A stretch of 5,241 bases of DNA from Paracoccaceae bacterium (lineage in GTDB: Bacteria; Pseudomonadota; Alphaproteobacteria; Rhodobacterales; Rhodobacteraceae), in contig DAOUQK010000269.1 in the NCBI GenBank assembly GCA_030625695.1, positions 1-5,241 of the forward strand, given 5' to 3'. Shown piece by piece: positions 5,180-5,241 of this stretch. Position 1 is the stretch's first letter. Each line of letters starts with the position of its first letter. The notes beneath the pieces were generated by a model. The model was not told where the DNA came from, made no database searches, and was given only the letters and a program-made list of their open reading frames with translations. A program made the position numbers and the translations under genes.

Positions 5180-5241
5180 CATTCTCGGACGACCATAGCT
5201 GTTCAGGCTCAGGCGGTGTTGTTCCCGGATGTGGGCCAGCA
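5180..5241 (-). pseudogene. IS3-family OrfB transposase fragment (runs off window edge)
   Basis: On the minus strand, 5239-5180 reads LAHIREQHRLSLNSYGRPRM. This matches the region before the DDE integrase domain in OrfB of IS3-family elements (IREQ...S...YGRPRM, normally continuing TEEL). The match stops at 5180, exactly where the IS1595-like sequence in the other direction begins. The following catalytic domain is therefore absent. Upstream parts lie outside the window. The fragment is too small to be functional and marks a rearrangement breakpoint. Confidence 0.68.

Overview
The window looks like chromosomal DNA from an alphaproteobacterium, probably of the Rhodobacteraceae/Roseobacter group. 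The reasons are the style of the CbbR, GAPDH and fructokinase proteins, the moderately high G+C of the genes, and the kinds of insertion sequence present. This placement is inference from protein style; no rRNA or marker gene is present.

Layout. (1) 1-579, plus strand: the C-terminal two thirds of CbbR, the LysR-type regulator of Calvin-cycle genes, cut by the window edge. (2) 580-1055: a 476-base gap without a supported gene. It holds a weak terminator, a strong strand-asymmetric hairpin (787-844), what looks like the terminal end of an IS21-family element (851-903), and a promoter region with a palindrome for the next gene. (3) 1056-2054, plus strand: an intact type I glyceraldehyde-3-phosphate dehydrogenase (gap). 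(4) 2069-2538, plus strand: an intercistronic hairpin that covers a ribosome binding site, then a PfkB-family sugar kinase (fructokinase-like) pseudogene. The kinase has an in-frame stop where the family has Glu, and its second half is missing. (5) 2541-2958, minus strand: the N-terminal half of an IS630-family transposase, frameshifted, with no start codon and no catalytic domain. (6) 2959-3198: AT-richer DNA without a recognisable gene. (7) 3199-4977, minus strand: an intact 592-residue fusion of a biotin carrier domain with an acyl-CoA carboxyltransferase. (8) 5107-5241: the first about 73 bases of an IS1595-like element, joined directly to an IS3-family OrfB fragment that reads the other way.

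How it fits together. cbbR, gap and the sugar kinase form a co-oriented block for triose- and hexose-phosphate metabolism, with gap and the kinase probably once an operon. The carboxyltransferase belongs to a biotin-dependent acyl-CoA carboxylase, whose biotin carboxylase partner is not in view. Remnants of four transposase families (IS21, IS630, IS1595, IS3) sit at nearly every boundary between intact genes. The window therefore reads as a rearranged junction zone: core metabolic genes are intact or decaying between dead insertion sequences. I found no clear evidence of a new multi-gene system. The most unusual non-coding signal is the hairpin at 787-844, which pairs without mismatch only in minus-strand RNA.
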